Assembly: GCF_003355155.1 (NCBI RefSeq)
Contig: NZ_CP031320.1
Location: 4,393,367-4,457,366, forward strand
Source: Streptomyces armeniacus
GTDB taxonomy: Bacteria > Actinomycetota > Actinomycetes > Streptomycetales > Streptomycetaceae
Direction of reading: 5' to 3'
Length of the DNA: 64,000 nucleotides
The notes under the pieces are model-generated. The model was given only the letters and a program-made list of their open reading frames with translations. It had not been told where the DNA came from and ran no database searches. The translations under genes and the position numbers were made by a program. The stretch's first letter is position 1. Each line of letters starts with the position of its first letter. Shown piece after piece: positions 8,093 to 18,074 of the stretch.

Positions 8093-8716
8093 CTAGCCGC
8101 CGAGTATTCCGCGCAGCAGCTCGCGTGCCCCCGCGCGCAGCTCCTCCAGCGTCGGCACCCGCGTGTGGTGCGCCCCGGCCGAGCAGGAGAACATCATCCC
8201 GTCGCACCAGGCCACCACGGACAGCGCGTGCCGTTCCGGCTCCGCCGAACCGGCCCCTCGCAGCAGGGCGGCCAGCGGTTCGCGGAACGCGCTGATCCCG
8301 ATCCGGTCGTAGAGGGCGCGCAGTTCGGGCCGCCGCGTGGCCTCCAGGGCCAGTTCGTAGCGGGCGAGGGTCAGTTCGGGATGTCCGGCCAGATGCCGGT
8401 GCAGGGCGACCGCGAGCAGCTCCGCCAGTCCGGCGGCCCCTGCGCCGGGTTCGGGCATCTCCTGGGGCGTGAGCAGCGCGGCCTCCCGTACGGCGAGCCG
8501 CCGCAGTGCCGCCTCCAGCAGCGCCGCACGGGTGCGGGCGTGGTTCGAGGTGGAGCCCTGGGGGAGGCCGGCGGCCTCGTCGACCGCGCGGTGGGTGAGC
8601 CCGCGCATGCCGCGTTCGGCGAGCAGGCCGAGGGCGGTGTCGGCGACGAGCTCGGCGCGGGTGGGGGAGGAGCCAGCGGAACCCGGGCCGGCGGGGGCGG
8701 TGGTGCGGCTGGTCAT
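8093..8716 (-). CDS. TetR family transcriptional regulator
   Basis: The 207-residue protein has an N-terminal helix-turn-helix (RAELVADTALGLLAERGMRGLTHRAVDEAAGLPQGSTSNH, quoted in parts: RAELVADTALGLL, LTHRAVDEAAGLP) and an all-helical ligand domain with KTSRxxLL replaced by ARTRAALLEAALRRL. It is divergent from an FAD monooxygenase gene, with 96 bp between start codons that carry matching palindromes. The usual inference is repression of both genes, relieved by the monooxygenase substrate or product. The inducer is unknown. Confidence 0.85.
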   Translation of the reverse strand: MTSRTTAPAGPGSAGSSPTRAELVADTALGLLAERGMRGLTHRAVDEAAGLPQGSTSNHARTRAALLEAALRRLAVREAALLTPQEMPEPGAGAAGLAELLAVALHRHLAGHPELTLARYELALEATRRPELRALYDRIGISAFREPLAALLRGAGSAEPERHALSVVAWCDGMMFSCSAGAHHTRVPTLEELRAGARELLRGILGG

Positions 8717-8734
8717 GGAGGCACGGTACGCCGC

Positions 8735-8791
8735 CGCTACACCTGTAGTGCCGCCGCCGCACCTGTAGTAGCGTGCACTACAGATGTAGTG
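8735..8791. promoter_or_regulatory. TetR operator cluster
   Basis: A perfect palindrome, CACTACA-GA-TGTAGTG, lies at 8776-8791. An imperfect copy, CGCTACA-CC-TGTAGTG, lies at 8735-8750, and a single half-site TGTAGTA lies at 8764-8770. All are between the divergent tetR and monooxygenase starts, so one regulator bound here could control both directions. Confidence 0.7.
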
Positions 8792-8812
8792 AACCGGTCG
8801 AAGGGAGCCGCC

Positions 8813-10018
8813 ATGGCCGCGAACCGGGCCGTCGTCATCGGAGCCGGAGTCGGCGGACTGACCGCGGCCGCCGCGCTGCACCGCCGCGGCTGGCGGGTCA
8901 CCGTGCTGGAGCGCGCCGCGCGCCTCGAACCCGTCGGCGCGGGCATCTCCCTCGCCCCCAACGGGCTGCGCGCCCTCGACGTGATCGGCGCCGGTGACGC
9001 CGCCCGCGCCCGTACCGCCTGGCACACCGAGGGCGGCCTGCGCACCCCCTCCGGCCGCTGGCTCTCCCGTACGAGCAATCAGGCCGCCGCCGAACGCTTC
9101 GGCGGCCCCCTTGTCCTGCTCCACCGCGCCGAGCTGATCGAACTGCTGGCCCGCGCGCTGCCGGACGGCGCGGTACGCACCGGCGCCCCCGCCGAGGTCA
9201 CCGATCCCGGCGCGGCCGGCCGCCCCGCGACGGTGCGTACGGACGGCGGCCCGTACGACGACGGCGTCGAGGCCGGTCTCGTCGTCGCCGCCGACGGCAT
9301 CCACTCCGCCGCCCGCCGCGCGCTGTTCCCGCACCACCCCGAGCCGCGCTACGCGGGCTTCACCACCTGGCGGTTCGTCGTCCCCGCGCCCGCCGGGGCG
9401 GAGGTGCTCCCGCACGAGACCTGGGGCCGCGGCCTCGGCTGGGGCAGCCAGCCGCTGCCCGACGTCCGCGTCTACGCGTACGCGTCGGCCGCCGTGCCCG
9501 CCGGAGAACGCGTGCCGGACAGTGAACACGCCGAGCTCAGGCGCCTGTTCGGCGGCTGGCACGACCCCGTGCCCGCCCTGCTCGACGCCGTCGCCCCCGA
9601 GTCCGTACTGCGCACCGACGTGTACGAGACGGCCGCGCCGCTGCCCGCGTACCACCACGGCCGCGTCGCCCTTCTCGGCGACGCCGCCCACCCCATGACC
9701 CCCAGCCTCGGCCAGGGCGGCAACCAGGCCGCCGAGGACGCCGTCGTCCTCGCCCACCACGCGCCGCCCGGCGCCGCGGACCTCGCCGCCTACACCGCCG
9801 ACCGGCTGCCCCGCACCATGCGCGTCGTACGCCGGTCCGGCAGCGCCGCGCGGGCGGTCACCGTCCGCTCGGCCGCCGGCTGCGCCCTGCGCGACGCGGC
9901 CGCCGTCGCCGTCAACCGGCTCGGCCCGCGGCTTGTTCTGCGCGCTCTCGACGGGATCGCCGACTGGAGCCCGCCGCAGCGGACGTATGCTGCCGGGACA
10001 CAGCAGCCAGCGTCCTGA
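8813..10018 (+). CDS. FAD-dependent monooxygenase (salicylate hydroxylase-like)
   Basis: The 401-residue product is a group A flavoprotein hydroxylase. The FAD dinucleotide motif GAGVGG is at residues 10-15 and ends in VLE. A second FAD signature, LLGDAAHPMTPSLGQGGNQAAEDA, lies near residue 290, quoted by its GDAAHP and GQGG cores. It would hydroxylate an aromatic or polyketide substrate using NAD(P)H and O2. The ATG follows an AAGGGAGCC site. The adjacent TetR with shared operators indicates substrate-induced expression. Substrate specificity cannot be read from the sequence. Confidence 0.87.
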   Translation: MAANRAVVIGAGVGGLTAAAALHRRGWRVTVLERAARLEPVGAGISLAPNGLRALDVIGAGDAARARTAWHTEGGLRTPSGRWLSRTSNQAAAERFGGPLVLLHRAELIELLARALPDGAVRTGAPAEVTDPGAAGRPATVRTDGGPYDDGVEAGLVVAADGIHSAARRALFPHHPEPRYAGFTTWRFVVPAPAGAEVLPHETWGRGLGWGSQPLPDVRVYAYASAAVPAGERVPDSEHAELRRLFGGWHDPVPALLDAVAPESVLRTDVYETAAPLPAYHHGRVALLGDAAHPMTPSLGQGGNQAAEDAVVLAHHAPPGAADLAAYTADRLPRTMRVVRRSGSAARAVTVRSAAGCALRDAAAVAVNRLGPRLVLRALDGIADWSPPQRTYAAGTQQPAS

Positions 10019-10037
10019 CGGTTCCAGGGGGAGCAGC

Positions 10038-10943
10038 GTGAAGGTCGGCATCATCGGGCTCGGCGGCATCGCCGAGAAGGCGTACCTGCCCGTGCTCACC
10101 GCCCAGCCCGGGCTGGAGCCGCACCTCGTCACCCGGGACCCGGCCGTCCTGCAGCGGCTCGGCGACGCCCACCGCGTGCCCCGCGAGCACCGGCACGGCA
10201 CCCTGGACGGTCTGCTCGGCGAGCGCCCCGACGCCGCGTTCGTCCACGCGGCGACCGCGGCGCACCCCGAACTCGTCACGCGCCTGCTCGAAGCGGACAT
10301 CCCGACGTACGTGGACAAGCCCCTCGCGTACGAACTCGCCGACGCCGACCGCATGGTGCGCCTCGCCGACGACCGCCGCGTGTCGCTCGCCGTCGGCTTC
10401 AACCGGCGTTACGCGCCCGGCTACGCCCAGTGCCTCGAGCACCCCCGCGACCTGATCCTGCTGCAGAAGCACCGCGTCGGCCTCCCCGAGGACCCGCGCC
10501 GGATGGTCTACGACGACTTCGTCCACGTCGTCGACACCCTCCGCTTCCTGGCCCCCGGCACCGCGGACCACGTCAGCGTGCGCGGGCGCGTACGGGACGG
10601 GCTGCTGCACCACGTCGTGCTGCAGCTCGCCGGCGACGGGTTCACCGCCATCGGCGCCATGAACCGGCTCTCCGGTTCCGCCGAGGAGATCCTCGAGGTG
10701 TCCGGGCAGGACGCCAAGCGCGAGGTGCGCGACCTCGCCGGGATCGTCGACCACAAGGGCCAGCCCAGCGTCCGCAGGCGCGGCGACTGGGTGCCCGTCG
10801 CCCGGCAGCGCGGCATCGAGCAGGTCGTGCTCGCCTTCCTCGACGCGGTGCGCGCGGGGAAGCTGCTGTCGGCTCAGGACGCGCTGCGCACCCACGAGTT
10901 GTGCGAACGGGTCGTCAACTCCGTCCAGGACCAGGCCGGCTGA
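10038..10943 (+). CDS. Gfo/Idh/MocA family oxidoreductase
   Basis: The 301-residue product has an N-terminal Rossmann fold (VGIIGLGGIA, G7-x-G9-G10) and the family DKP motif at residues 93-95, whose lysine normally assists hydride transfer. The C-terminal alpha/beta domain is shorter than in typical 330-380-residue members. The GTG start follows GGGGGAGCAGC. It begins 19 bp after the monooxygenase stop, so the two may be co-transcribed. Its 3' end overlaps the convergent lnt gene by 29 bp. A sugar- or cyclitol-type substrate is usual for the family; the actual one is unknown. Confidence 0.85.
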   Translation: MKVGIIGLGGIAEKAYLPVLTAQPGLEPHLVTRDPAVLQRLGDAHRVPREHRHGTLDGLLGERPDAAFVHAATAAHPELVTRLLEADIPTYVDKPLAYELADADRMVRLADDRRVSLAVGFNRRYAPGYAQCLEHPRDLILLQKHRVGLPEDPRRMVYDDFVHVVDTLRFLAPGTADHVSVRGRVRDGLLHHVVLQLAGDGFTAIGAMNRLSGSAEEILEVSGQDAKREVRDLAGIVDHKGQPSVRRRGDWVPVARQRGIEQVVLAFLDAVRAGKLLSAQDALRTHELCERVVNSVQDQAG

Positions 10944-12504
10944 ACGGCCGGGACCGGCCGCCGGACGCCCCGTCCGTACGTGCCGCCTCCGCGCCCGTAC
11001 GCGCGCCCGTACGCGGGGTTTCCGTACGCCGCGCCCGCCGCACCCCCAGCGCGCCGCAGAACAGCGCGAGCGAGCCCAGCGCGCCGTACACGACCCAGTC
11101 GCCGAAGCGCACGTACGGGCTGGTGCCCGAAGCCAGCGGCACCGTGTACACCCGCGCGGCGCCGGCGTCCGTGCCCAGCCGCTCGCCGACGGGCTCGCCG
11201 CGCGGCCCGTACACCGCGCTCTCCCCGGTCAGCGTCGCGTGCACCATCGGGCGCCAGCTCTCCGCCGAGCGCAGCGCCGCGAGCGAGGCGTGCTGCTGCG
11301 GCGCCCAGCTGTGCTGGAACGTCGAGGTCGAGGACTGCGCGACCAGGAGCCGCGCCCCGTCCTGCACCAGCCGCCGGCTCATGTCCGGGAACGCCGACTC
11401 GAAGCAGATCAGCGGGCCCGTACGGACGCCGCCCGCCCACTCCACCACCGGTTCCTCACCGCGCCGCCGGTCCTCTCCCGCCGCGCGCCCCACGGACGTC
11501 GCCCAGCCGAGCGCCGACCGGAACGGGACGTACTCGCCGAACGGAACCAGCCGCATCTTGTCGTAGCGCTGCCCGGTCACCCCCTGCGGGCCGACCAGCA
11601 CCGAGGACTTGAAGATGCCGGGCCGGCCCGCGCCGCGCGCGTCCACGTTCACCAGCAGCTCCGCGCCCGTCTCGCGGGAGAGCGCCGCGAGCCGCCGCTC
11701 CAGCCCGGGGTAGCCCCGCAGGTCGAAGCCGACGCTGCTCTCGCCCCAGACCACCAGGTCCGCGCCGCGGCCCGCCAGTTGCCGGGTCAGCTGCTCGCTG
11801 CGCGCGAAGCGGGCCTCCGGCGACGGCGTACCGCCCGGCTGTACGACGGCCACGCGCAGCCGCCCGTCCTCCTCCGGCGCGGGCGCCCACGTCCACACGG
11901 CGCCCGTGCCCGCCGCCACCGCGGTGACCGCGGCCACGGCGGCGACCCGCGCGGACGGCAGCGCGAACAGCGCGGCCACCGCCGTGTTCACGGCGACCAG
12001 CAGGAAGCTGACGAGCCACACCCCGCCCACCGACGCCAGCCGCAGCGCCGGCGGTACCTGCCACTGGCTCGCGCCCAGCAGGCCCCACGGGCCGCCGAGG
12101 TACTCCCAGGAGCGGACGAGCTCCGCCAGCAGCCAGCCCGAGGGCACCAGGACGAGCGCGGCGGCCAACCGTACGGGCCCGGCGCTCCCGTGCAGCAGCC
12201 GCCGTACGAGCCGGCCCCACGGCAGCCACAGCAGGCCGAGCAGCGCGGCGAGGACGGCGAGGAAGACGTGCAGGTTCGGCAGCAGCCAGTGGTGGACCGC
12301 GAGCATGAAGCCCGTACCCCCGGCCCAGCCTTCCAGCCCGGCCCGCCGGGGTGTGGGCGCGGAGCGCAGCAGCAGGAGCCACGGCACCAGGGCGAACGGC
12401 GCGAACCACCAGAGCGAAGGCGCGGGGAAGGTGAGCGCCGGCAGCGCTCCGGCCCCGAGCGCGAACGCGCCGCGCGACCACGGCGAGTCCAGCGACATCC
12501 GCAT
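10915..12504 (-). CDS. lnt: Apolipoprotein N-acyltransferase
   Basis: The 529-residue membrane protein would N-acylate the lipidated cysteine of lipoproteins, completing lipoprotein maturation. About six hydrophobic segments fill the N-terminal 200 residues (for example LPALTFPAPSLWWFAPFALV). A carbon-nitrogen hydrolase domain follows, with the expected triad: E in VVWGES, K in YDKMRLVPFGE and C in LICFES. A final transmembrane helix precedes an Ala/Arg/Thr-rich tail. Several of the window's lipoproteins would be substrates. Streptomyces often have two Lnt proteins, so this could be either paralogue. Confidence 0.92.
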   Translation of the reverse strand: MRMSLDSPWSRGAFALGAGALPALTFPAPSLWWFAPFALVPWLLLLRSAPTPRRAGLEGWAGGTGFMLAVHHWLLPNLHVFLAVLAALLGLLWLPWGRLVRRLLHGSAGPVRLAAALVLVPSGWLLAELVRSWEYLGGPWGLLGASQWQVPPALRLASVGGVWLVSFLLVAVNTAVAALFALPSARVAAVAAVTAVAAGTGAVWTWAPAPEEDGRLRVAVVQPGGTPSPEARFARSEQLTRQLAGRGADLVVWGESSVGFDLRGYPGLERRLAALSRETGAELLVNVDARGAGRPGIFKSSVLVGPQGVTGQRYDKMRLVPFGEYVPFRSALGWATSVGRAAGEDRRRGEEPVVEWAGGVRTGPLICFESAFPDMSRRLVQDGARLLVAQSSTSTFQHSWAPQQHASLAALRSAESWRPMVHATLTGESAVYGPRGEPVGERLGTDAGAARVYTVPLASGTSPYVRFGDWVVYGALGSLALFCGALGVRRARRTETPRTGARTGAEAARTDGASGGRSRPFSRPGPGRS

Positions 12505-12607
12505 ACCGCGCCTCCTTGCCTCGGTGTGTGGCCGGTACCCCGCAGCTCACACCCGTACGCGGAGCGGCGCCGCGGAAGATCGATCAGAGTTCGACGGCCG
12601 GATAACG

Positions 12608-12632
12608 GTTTGGTCTCGCAGCGTCAGGGCAT
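12608..12632 (+). promoter_or_regulatory. Possible SigB/SigF-type promoter of the sigma factor gene
   Basis: GTTT (12608-12611), 15 bases, then GGGCAT (12627-12632) resembles the general-stress sigma consensus GTTT-N14-16-GGGTAT, with one mismatch in the -10. It lies 139 bp before a gene for a sigma factor of that class, which would make the gene self-activating. This is a motif match only. Confidence 0.4.
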
Positions 12633-12665
12633 GCGTCCCACCGTGCTTCGGACGTGAAGGCACTG

Positions 12666-12727
12666 CCGCGGGAGCGGAGCGACACCCTGTGTCGCGTGAC
12701 CTGCCCCGCATGTGCCTGCTCCCGCGG
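12666..12727 (+). promoter_or_regulatory. Structured 5' leader of the sigma factor mRNA
   Basis: CCGCGGGAGC (12666-12675) pairs perfectly with GCTCCCGCGG (12718-12727), closing a loop that contains a second perfect hairpin, GCGACAC-CCT-GTGTCGC (12679-12695). The element lies between the putative promoter and the ATG at 12771. It could affect RNA stability or translation, or act as a terminator on either strand. No U-tract follows. Confidence 0.45.
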
Positions 12728-12770
12728 TGATCGCTTACACAGCAGACCATCGCGACGGAGAGAGCGAACC

Positions 12771-13739
12771 ATGACCACGGCGACACGCACTCGAGACCGA
12801 AGCCAGTACCGCGCCAAGCACCAGCCGCCGCAGCGGCAGCAGCAGGACCAGGCCCAGCCCAGGCCCGTACGGAAACGCCAGCCGCAGCGGCAGCGCCAGG
12901 GGCAGCGGCGCACGCGCCGCCACCCGCACGACGACGCTCCCGACACCGCCGGAGAGTTCGCCAGGATCGCCGCGCTGCCCGAAGGGCCCGAACGCGAGGC
13001 CCTGCGGCAGCAGGTGGTGGAGGCTTGGGTGCCGATGGCGGAGCGGCTGGCCCGGCAGTACCGCAACCGCGGCGAGACCCTCGAGGACCTCGAGCAGGTC
13101 GCGGCCCTGGGCCTGATCAAGGCCGTCGCGCGCTACGACCCCGAGCGGGGCAGCGCGTTCGAGAGCTACGCGGTGCCGACCATCGTCGGCGAGATCAAGC
13201 GGCACTTCCGCGACCACCTCTGGGGCCTGCACGTGCCCCGGCGCATCCAGGAGCTCCGCAACCGGGTCCGCGCCAGCACCCGCGCCCTCACGCTCAACCT
13301 CGACGGCCGCTCGCCCACGGTGGCCCAGATCGCGGAGCACAGCGGCCTGTCCGACGAGGACGTGCTGGCCGGCATGGAGGCGCTGGAGAGCTTCAGCACC
13401 CTGTCCCTGGACGCCGAACTCCCCGGTGCCGACGACGGGTACAGCCTGCAGGACACCCTGGGTGACGACGAGCCCGGCTTCGACCTCGTCCTGTACCGCG
13501 AGGCGGTCAAGCCCCGGCTCGAACAGCTGCCGGAACGCGAACGCCGCATCCTGTACCTGCGGTTCTTCCACGACATGACGCAGAGCCGGATCGCCGAGCA
13601 GCTCGGCATCTCGCAGATGCACGTCTCACGCCTGATCAATCGCACCTGCCAGCGGATACACGACGAGATAGAGGCGCCGCGGCCCGGCGAACAGCCCGTC
13701 ACGACACCGGCGGACGACGGCCAGCGGACCGCCGCCTGA
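12771..13739 (+). CDS. SigB/SigF-type RNA polymerase sigma factor
   Basis: The 322-residue protein is a group 3 sigma factor. A basic, Gln-rich N-terminal extension of about 60 residues precedes region 2 (LEDLEQVAALGLIKAV, FESYAVPTIVGEIKRHFRD), region 3 and a region 4 helix-turn-helix ending ISQMHVSRLINRT. This pattern is that of the SigB/SigF/SigG stress-response class of Streptomyces. The ATG at 12771 follows a GGAGAGAGCG site and begins the conserved part; an upstream ATG at 12654 would run through the leader hairpins. No anti-sigma or anti-anti-sigma gene adjoins it, so control by partner switching would act in trans. Confidence 0.88.
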   Translation: MTTATRTRDRSQYRAKHQPPQRQQQDQAQPRPVRKRQPQRQRQGQRRTRRHPHDDAPDTAGEFARIAALPEGPEREALRQQVVEAWVPMAERLARQYRNRGETLEDLEQVAALGLIKAVARYDPERGSAFESYAVPTIVGEIKRHFRDHLWGLHVPRRIQELRNRVRASTRALTLNLDGRSPTVAQIAEHSGLSDEDVLAGMEALESFSTLSLDAELPGADDGYSLQDTLGDDEPGFDLVLYREAVKPRLEQLPERERRILYLRFFHDMTQSRIAEQLGISQMHVSRLINRTCQRIHDEIEAPRPGEQPVTTPADDGQRTAA

Positions 13740-13754
13740 CGCCGGACATGCCAC

Positions 13755-13784
13755 GGCTACGGGTCCCGGGCGGGGCCCGTAGCC
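13755..13784. terminator. Bidirectional terminator hairpin
   Basis: GGCTACGGG (13755-13763) and CCCGTAGCC (13776-13784) form a perfect 9-bp stem with a 12-nt loop between the convergent sigma factor and DMT transporter genes. There is no T-tract, as is common for Streptomyces terminators. Confidence 0.6.
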
Positions 13785-13800
13785 GGGGTGGCGGCCGTCG

Positions 13801-14862
13801 TCAGTGCGACGTCGGGACCCGCAATCGGTCCGGAACGGTATCGGGGACGGTGACCGGAACCTCGTCGGGCACGGTGTCGGGCACCGTCATCCGCGGGCCC
13901 GGCGCGGCCACCGGCGCCCGGTCGGCGAAGGCGGCTGCACGCGGCGCGGACGGCGCCGCCGCGGGCCGCGGGATCACCACGGTGCCGGTGCCGCCGGTCT
14001 CCACGGGCGCGGTGTGCTCGGCGGCGCTCTGCGCGGTGCTGGTGCCGGTGAGGATGATCAGACCCCGGCCCGCGAGCAGCGCGCCGGCGAGCGCCGTCAG
14101 CGCTCCGGGCGCGCCGTAGCGGAAGCCCTCCTCCAGGAGGAGGATGCCGACCGTCGCGGCGACCACCGGGTTGACGACCGTCGCGGTCGCCAGCGGGGCG
14201 GCGAGGCCGCCGCCCCGGTACGAGGCCTGGGACGTGGCGAGACCGGTGACGGCGAACAGGGCGATCAGCGCGAGCACCGGGAGCGCCGCCGTGAGCGACG
14301 TCAGCGCCCACCCTTCGGCGACCGCCTTCACGCACACCGAAGCCGTACCGAAGGCGACTCCGGCGGCCATGGCCAGGGCCACGCTGCGGGCGCCGGCGCG
14401 GTGCGCGCCGCGCGCCGCCACGGCGATCCCGACGAGCAGCACGATCACGGAGACGGCGGCGCCGGCCACCGCGTACTGCTCCGGGTCGGTAAGCGGCCGG
14501 GACTGGTGCGCGCCGGTGAACATCAGGATGGCCGCAAGGCCGACGGAGACGAGGACGATGCCGCGCCAGGCGTCCGCCGTGACGGGGCGCTTCACCATGA
14601 CGGCGGCCAGCGGGGCCGCGATGACGATGGTCAGCACGCCGAGCGGCTGCACCACGGTCAGCGGGCCGAGACCGAGGGCCGCGACGTGAAGCAGGGCGCC
14701 GACGCCGTTGAGGACGACCGCGGCCCACCACCGGCCGCGCCTGAGCAGGGCGTAGCGGCTGGGCGCCGTGGTCGCGGCGATCCGCTCCTGCAGAATGGCC
14801 GCCGCAGCGTACGCCACGGCCGACACCAGCGACAGCAGGACCGACGCCAGCAGGGCACTCAT
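13801..14862 (-). CDS. DMT superfamily transporter (EamA/NIPA-like)
   Basis: The 353-residue product has about nine hydrophobic helices in two repeated halves (LLASVLLSLVSAVAYAAAAIL; LTVVQPLGVLTIVIAAPLAAV; IVLVSVGLAAILMF), the pattern of drug/metabolite transporters. A roughly 75-residue hydrophilic tail with Thr/Val/Pro-rich repeats (DTVPDEVPVTVPDTVPD) is probably cytoplasmic or external and unstructured. Of two in-frame starts, the ATG at 14862 puts the first helix at the N-terminus; the ATG at 14925 would add 21 polar residues. The substrate is unknown. Confidence 0.8.
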   Translation of the reverse strand: MSALLASVLLSLVSAVAYAAAAILQERIAATTAPSRYALLRRGRWWAAVVLNGVGALLHVAALGLGPLTVVQPLGVLTIVIAAPLAAVMVKRPVTADAWRGIVLVSVGLAAILMFTGAHQSRPLTDPEQYAVAGAAVSVIVLLVGIAVAARGAHRAGARSVALAMAAGVAFGTASVCVKAVAEGWALTSLTAALPVLALIALFAVTGLATSQASYRGGGLAAPLATATVVNPVVAATVGILLLEEGFRYGAPGALTALAGALLAGRGLIILTGTSTAQSAAEHTAPVETGGTGTVVIPRPAAAPSAPRAAAFADRAPVAAPGPRMTVPDTVPDEVPVTVPDTVPDRLRVPTSH

Positions 14863-15184
14863 GGCTGGTCCCGACGGGGTGAGCGCGTCCTGTTCATACC
14901 TCCACCATTCTCCTCCGAGACTCATCTGTCGTCGTCTGGCAGTGGAGTCTTGGCGTACAGCCAGCGGAGTACGTCGGACCGCGTACTACACCCGGCAGTG
15001 GATGCGGCACTCCCCGTGCCGCACCGGCACAACTCCCAACACTCCGGTCGCAGCGGGCATTCCGGGGCCAGCCGGATGCATCTGTTGCGCCATTCGTCCC
15101 AACCCGCGCCGTCCCGTGCTGCGGCGCTCCGCGATCCGTCGGTTATTGGGCTTGTCCTATTAATCACGATCATGGAGCAGCTCA
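14863..15184. other. Intergenic region between DMT transporter and CapA-like genes
   Basis: This 322-bp divergent region holds both promoters. A perfect hairpin TGCGGCAC/GTGCCGCA with a 5-nt loop lies at 15003-15023. The last 50 bp before the CapA-like gene are AT-rich (TTATTGGGC, CCTATTAATCACGATCATGG) and probably contain its promoter. No gene was recognised. Confidence 0.45.
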
Positions 15185-16357
15185 ATGACCAGACACGTAC
15201 GCACCGGAGTGCTGCTGGCCGCGGCCGTCCTGCTGGGCACGGTGACCGCGTGCGGCACGGACGGGTCCGGCGGCGGGACGACGGGTTCCGAGAAGGGCCG
15301 CGGTTCCGCGGCGCTCGCGGGCGACGACGCACGCGCCTTCACCCTCGTCGCGACCGGCGACATCCTCGCGCACGACTCGATCATCCGGCAGGCGCGGGCC
15401 GACGCCGGCGGCTCCGGCTACGACTTCCGCAAGATGCTCGCCGGCGCCGAGCCCCTCGCCTCCGGCGCCGACCTGGCGATGTGCCACATGGAGACCGTGT
15501 ACGGGCCGGACAGCGGCCCCTTCACCGGCTACCCCGCCTTCAAGACCCCGCCGCACGTCGCCCGCGCCATCAAGGCGACCGGCTACGACAGCTGCTCGAC
15601 GGCCTCCAACCACACCCTCGACGCCGGTCCCGAGGGCGTACAGCGGACGCTGCGGGCGATGGACGAGGCCGGTCTGAAGCACGCCGGCTCGGCCCGCTCC
15701 AGCGCGGAGCGGGACCGGCCCGCCATGCTGCGGGCGGGCGGCGCGAAGGTGGCGCAGCTCGCGTACACCTACGGCACCAACGGCATCGACGTCCCCGAGG
15801 ACAGCCCCTGGCTGGTCAACCTGATCGACCCGCAGCGGATCATCGCCGACGCACGGGCCGCGCGCCGCGCGGGCGCGGACGTCGTCGTGGTCAGCGTGCA
15901 CTGGGGCGACGAGTGGCAGGAGGATCCGAACAAGCAGCAGCTGTCGCTCGCGAAGCAGCTCACCCGCTCCCGTACGGAGGGCCGCCGCGACATCGACCTG
16001 ATCCTGGGCACGCACAACCACGTGCCGCAGGCGTACGAGAAGGTCAACGGCACGTGGGTGGTCTACGGGATGGGCGACCAGGTCGCCGGCGAGATGAACG
16101 ACCCGCGCGGCCAGATGGGCTCCGCCGCCCGCTTCACGTTCGTGCCGCCGCGCGAGGAGGGCAGCGGCTGGACGGTCAAGAAGGCCGAGTTCGTGCCGTT
16201 CCTCATGCAGACCGAGCCCGACCACCGGCTGGTGAACCTCAACTCGCCGCAGACCCGCCGGTCCGGCGACCCCGTACACGCCGGCGCCCGCGACACCATC
16301 CGGGACGCCGTGCTGAGCCGGGGCGCGGCCTCGGACGGGCTCACGATGGCGCGCTGA
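15185..16357 (+). CDS. CapA family lipoprotein (metallophosphatase fold)
   Basis: The 390-residue product has a lipoprotein signal ending LLGTVTAC (C23). The mature domain has the CapA/PgsA signatures: ATGDILAHDSI near residue 58, METVYGPDSGPF, TASNHTLDAG, VVVVSVHWGDEW and GTHNHVPQAYEKVNG. These metal-ligand positions match a calcineurin-like phosphoesterase fold. Relatives take part in poly-gamma-glutamate or capsule handling at the cell surface, but isolated Streptomyces copies have no proven function and no capB/capC genes are nearby. It would be anchored on the outer membrane face. Confidence 0.85.
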   Translation: MTRHVRTGVLLAAAVLLGTVTACGTDGSGGGTTGSEKGRGSAALAGDDARAFTLVATGDILAHDSIIRQARADAGGSGYDFRKMLAGAEPLASGADLAMCHMETVYGPDSGPFTGYPAFKTPPHVARAIKATGYDSCSTASNHTLDAGPEGVQRTLRAMDEAGLKHAGSARSSAERDRPAMLRAGGAKVAQLAYTYGTNGIDVPEDSPWLVNLIDPQRIIADARAARRAGADVVVVSVHWGDEWQEDPNKQQLSLAKQLTRSRTEGRRDIDLILGTHNHVPQAYEKVNGTWVVYGMGDQVAGEMNDPRGQMGSAARFTFVPPREEGSGWTVKKAEFVPFLMQTEPDHRLVNLNSPQTRRSGDPVHAGARDTIRDAVLSRGAASDGLTMAR

Positions 16358-16380
16358 CCGCGTACGGCCCGCAGGCCCAG

Positions 16381-16440
16381 CGCGCGGTGGTGCGGTACGC
16401 CCGTACGGCACCACCGCGCGGGCGGGGCACCACCGCGCGG
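16381..16440. terminator. Strong bidirectional terminator with a third arm copy
   Basis: Two 19-nt arms at 16381-16399 and 16402-16420 are inverted repeats with one mismatch, forming a very stable hairpin. The sequence GCACCACCGCGCGG of the right arm is repeated directly at about 16427-16440, allowing an alternative fold. It lies between the convergent CapA-like and biotin carboxylase genes. Confidence 0.75.
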
Positions 16441-16466
16441 GCCGCGTGCGCCTCCCGGCGCCGCCG

Positions 16467-17809
<1,343 letters not shown>

Positions 17810-17813
<4 letters not shown>

Positions 17814-18049
17814 GCGGCGTCCACCTCCACGATGTCCTGGCCCATGGCCACCTCGTCGCCGTCTTCCAGCAGGAACCGCACGAGGGTGCCGGACGTGTCC
17901 GCCCTGACTTCGTTGAAGGTCTTCATCACCTCGATCAGCGCGATGGTCTGCCCTGCGGCGAAGCCGCCGCCCTCCTTGACGTACGGCTCCGCCTCCGGCG
18001 ACGGGCGCCGGTAGAACACGCCGGGCATGGTGGCCTTGATCGTTGCCAT
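17810..18049 (-). CDS. Small biotin carboxyl carrier protein
   Basis: This 79-residue single-domain biotinyl carrier has the motif IEVMKTFNEV, with K43 as predicted biotinylation site. The usual EAMKM is replaced by EVMKT, as in the carrier proteins that accompany PxpB/PxpC-type carboxyltransferases. The N-terminus (MATIKATMPGVFYRRPSPEA) is the capping strand of the barrel, and the long Ala/Pro linker of AccB is absent. It lies between pxpC and the biotin carboxylase gene, overlapping the latter by four bases, so it probably carries carboxyl groups between these enzymes. Confidence 0.9.
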
Positions 18050-18074
18050 CGTTCCTCCGTCTGCGTCGTCGCGG

